DNA from: UMGS1613 sp963616135
Lineage (GTDB): Bacteria; Bacillota_I; Bacilli_A; RF39; UBA660
NCBI GenBank assembly: GCA_963616135.1
Contig: CAVEJT010000041.1
Coordinates: forward strand, 1-6,608
Direction of reading: 5' to 3'
DNA length: 6,608 nt
Numbering within the stretch: the stretch's first letter is position 1; every line of letters begins with the position of its first letter. The notes under the pieces were generated by a model. The model saw nothing but the letters and a program-made list of their open reading frames with translations. It ran no database searches and was not told where the DNA came from. Made by a program: the position numbers and the translations under genes. This document shows, one piece after another, positions 5,646 through 6,608 of the stretch.

Positions 5646-6211
5646 ATTTTTTCATATATTTCTTTTTTACCTATTTTAGTTACATTAGAGAACATTATGA
5701 AATCATCTCCAACTACTAAATCTAACTCATCTAGTATTAAGTTTCTTTGTTTTTGATGAAGAGTAATACCTATTTTATCTGTTTTAGTAGCAACTATTGT
5801 TACTGGTATTTTATAATGTTTTAAGTAATTATACATCATAAGATCATCATTAGATGGTTTATGCCTAAAATCAATTAACATAAATACTTGTTTTAAATTA
5901 GGTCTATTCTGTAAATAATCTTCCATCATTAAACCAAATTTTTTTTGTTTCTTTTTACTTAACATTGCAAATCCATACCCTGGAGCATCCACTAAATAAA
6001 ATTTATCGTTTACATGATAGAAATTTATTGTTTGTGTTTTACCAGGTGTCGCACTTGTTCTAGCAAAGTTTTTTCTATTTATTAAAGTATTTATAAAACT
6101 ACTTTTTCCTACATTACTTTTTCCTACTAATAAATACTCTGATTGTCCATCAGTGGGATACTGACTACGCCTAACCGCACTGATTTTTAAATCTACGCTT
6201 GTAATTTTCAA
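5630..6211 (-). CDS. engB: ribosome biogenesis GTP-binding protein EngB (YsxC/YihA)
   Basis: EngB is a small essential TRAFAC-class GTPase that helps assemble the large (50S) ribosomal subunit. The 193 residues compare with 195 in B. subtilis YsxC. Motifs are G1 GKSNVGKSS (30-38), the G2 region TPGKTQT (55-61), G3 DAPG (75-78) followed by the family-typical YGFA, the RHxPSNDD block (116-123), G4 TKTD (142-145) and a G5 region FSNVTK (174-179). The start is a TTG (6209-6211): AAAGGAGTG lies upstream, no ATG is near, and MKITSVDLKISAV aligns with the conserved family N-terminus ending in ISAV. It has a consensus promoter and its own terminator. In B. subtilis the gene follows lonA directly; here it lies upstream of lon, separated by three other genes. 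Confidence 0.97.
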   Translation of the reverse strand: MKITSVDLKISAVRRSQYPTDGQSEYLLVGKSNVGKSSFINTLINRKNFARTSATPGKTQTINFYHVNDKFYLVDAPGYGFAMLSKKKQKKFGLMMEDYLQNRPNLKQVFMLIDFRHKPSNDDLMMYNYLKHYKIPVTIVATKTDKIGITLHQKQRNLILDELDLVVGDDFIMFSNVTKIGKKEIYEKIERTM

Positions 6212-6218
6212 ATTACTT

Positions 6219-6227
6219 CACTCCTTT
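6219..6227 (-). promoter_or_regulatory. ribosome binding site of engB
   Basis: AAAGGAGTG on the minus strand is a strong Shine-Dalgarno sequence whose GGAG core ends 9 bases before the TTG at 6209-6211, supporting that uncommon start codon. Confidence 0.8.
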
Positions 6228-6240
6228 AAAAGATGTGATA

Positions 6241-6269
6241 ATTATAACACTTTACATATTTTTTGTCAA
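6241..6269 (-). promoter_or_regulatory. consensus sigma-A promoter of engB
   Basis: On the minus strand a perfect TTGACA (6264-6269) and perfect TATAAT (6241-6246) lie 17 bases apart, with an extended -10 TG at 6248-6249. This is as close to consensus as a vegetative promoter can be. Transcription would start near 6234. The -35 box is inside the last codons of the upstream membrane-protein gene, whose stop codon falls in the spacer. Confidence 0.92.
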
Positions 6270-6608
6270 AATTCCACACTTTTTTAATAAATTTTTTCCA
6301 ATTAAAATAATATAATATAGAAAGTATAACATATTACCAAATACTATAATTGGGTATATATTACCTATTATTACCAAATAATTAACTTTTAAATAATGAG
6401 TCATAAATATGGAAAATAATATAAAAACTATGGATATAAAATATATTATATAGTCTATTATATTATATTTTCTTTTTAATATTATAAGACTACTTATAAT
6501 TAAATAAATAATACTATTTATAAAATAAACATAAATATTTCCTATAGGGTTATAAAATTTAAAACCTATTATTTTTTGTATATAATAAAATAAAATTAAT
6601 ATTACAAG
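6252..6608 (-). CDS. C-terminal part of a multi-pass membrane protein (cut by window edge)
   Basis: A reading frame runs open for 118 codons from the right edge to TAA (6252-6254); its start is outside the window. The product is extremely rich in Ile, Leu, Phe and Tyr. It shows the end of one hydrophobic segment (1-10) and three likely membrane helices (about 24-44, 51-70, 77-103). The basic loop KRKYN (45-49) and the basic C-terminal tail (KNLLKK onward) would both lie inside under the positive-inside rule, consistent with the helix order. With TAA so frequent in this composition, 118 codons without a stop are unlikely by chance. I cannot name the family. It ends about 40 bases before engB with no clear terminator, so read-through into engB is possible. 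Confidence 0.75.
   Translation of the reverse strand, partial: LVILILFYYIQKIIGFKFYNPIGNIYVYFINSIIYLIISSLIILKRKYNIIDYIIYFISIVFILFSIFMTHYLKVNYLVIIGNIYPIIVFGNMLYFLYYIILIGKNLLKKCGILTKNM

Noticed and set aside
6235..6250. GTG...CAC imperfect palindrome over the engB -10 as a repressor operator (for example Rex)
   Set aside because: The arms match at only 10 of 16 positions and GTG and CAC are 10 bases apart, not the 8 of a Rex site. It is explained by the promoter sequence itself.

Overview
The window is a compact, very AT-rich stretch from a low-GC Gram-positive bacterium. A full-length spoIVA, a gene confined to endospore-forming Bacillota, sits beside lon and the ribosome-assembly GTPase gene engB. 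Tryptophan is written TGG at the conserved positions I checked and one gene ends in TGA, so the standard bacterial code is in use, not the Mollicutes code. The AT-richness and very short gaps fit an uncultured, possibly host-associated member of Bacilli/Erysipelotrichia or a related clade; this placement is inference.

Left to right: positions 1-60 hold a terminator and a likely leftward promoter for a gene outside the window. Then come an unrecognised 228-residue protein (42-728, minus) and lonA (728-3019, minus), joined by a one-base TAATG overlap and so probably translationally coupled. A 121-base divergent region (3020-3140) carries a near-consensus leftward promoter for lon and a weaker rightward promoter (sigma-E or sigma-A type) for spoIVA (3141-4616, plus). 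spoIVA converges on a HAD-domain gene (4624-5127, minus) with 7 bases between them and a shared bidirectional terminator. Next are an unrecognised 147-residue protein (5145-5588, minus), engB (5630-6211, minus, TTG start) with its own terminator, and the 3' end of a multi-pass membrane protein gene (6252-6608, minus) cut by the right edge. That fragment holds the consensus engB promoter in its last codons.

Together the recognised genes cover protein quality control (Lon), ribosome assembly (EngB) and the spore-coat foundation (SpoIVA). No defence locus, mobile element, CRISPR array, rRNA or tRNA was seen. The clearest unusual property is packing: every terminator hairpin swallows the stop codon of the gene it ends, promoters overlap neighbouring coding sequence, and inferred leaders are only about 10-25 nt. 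The parts most open to discovery are the two unrecognised proteins, especially the one coupled to lon. I did not find convincing evidence of a new multi-gene system.
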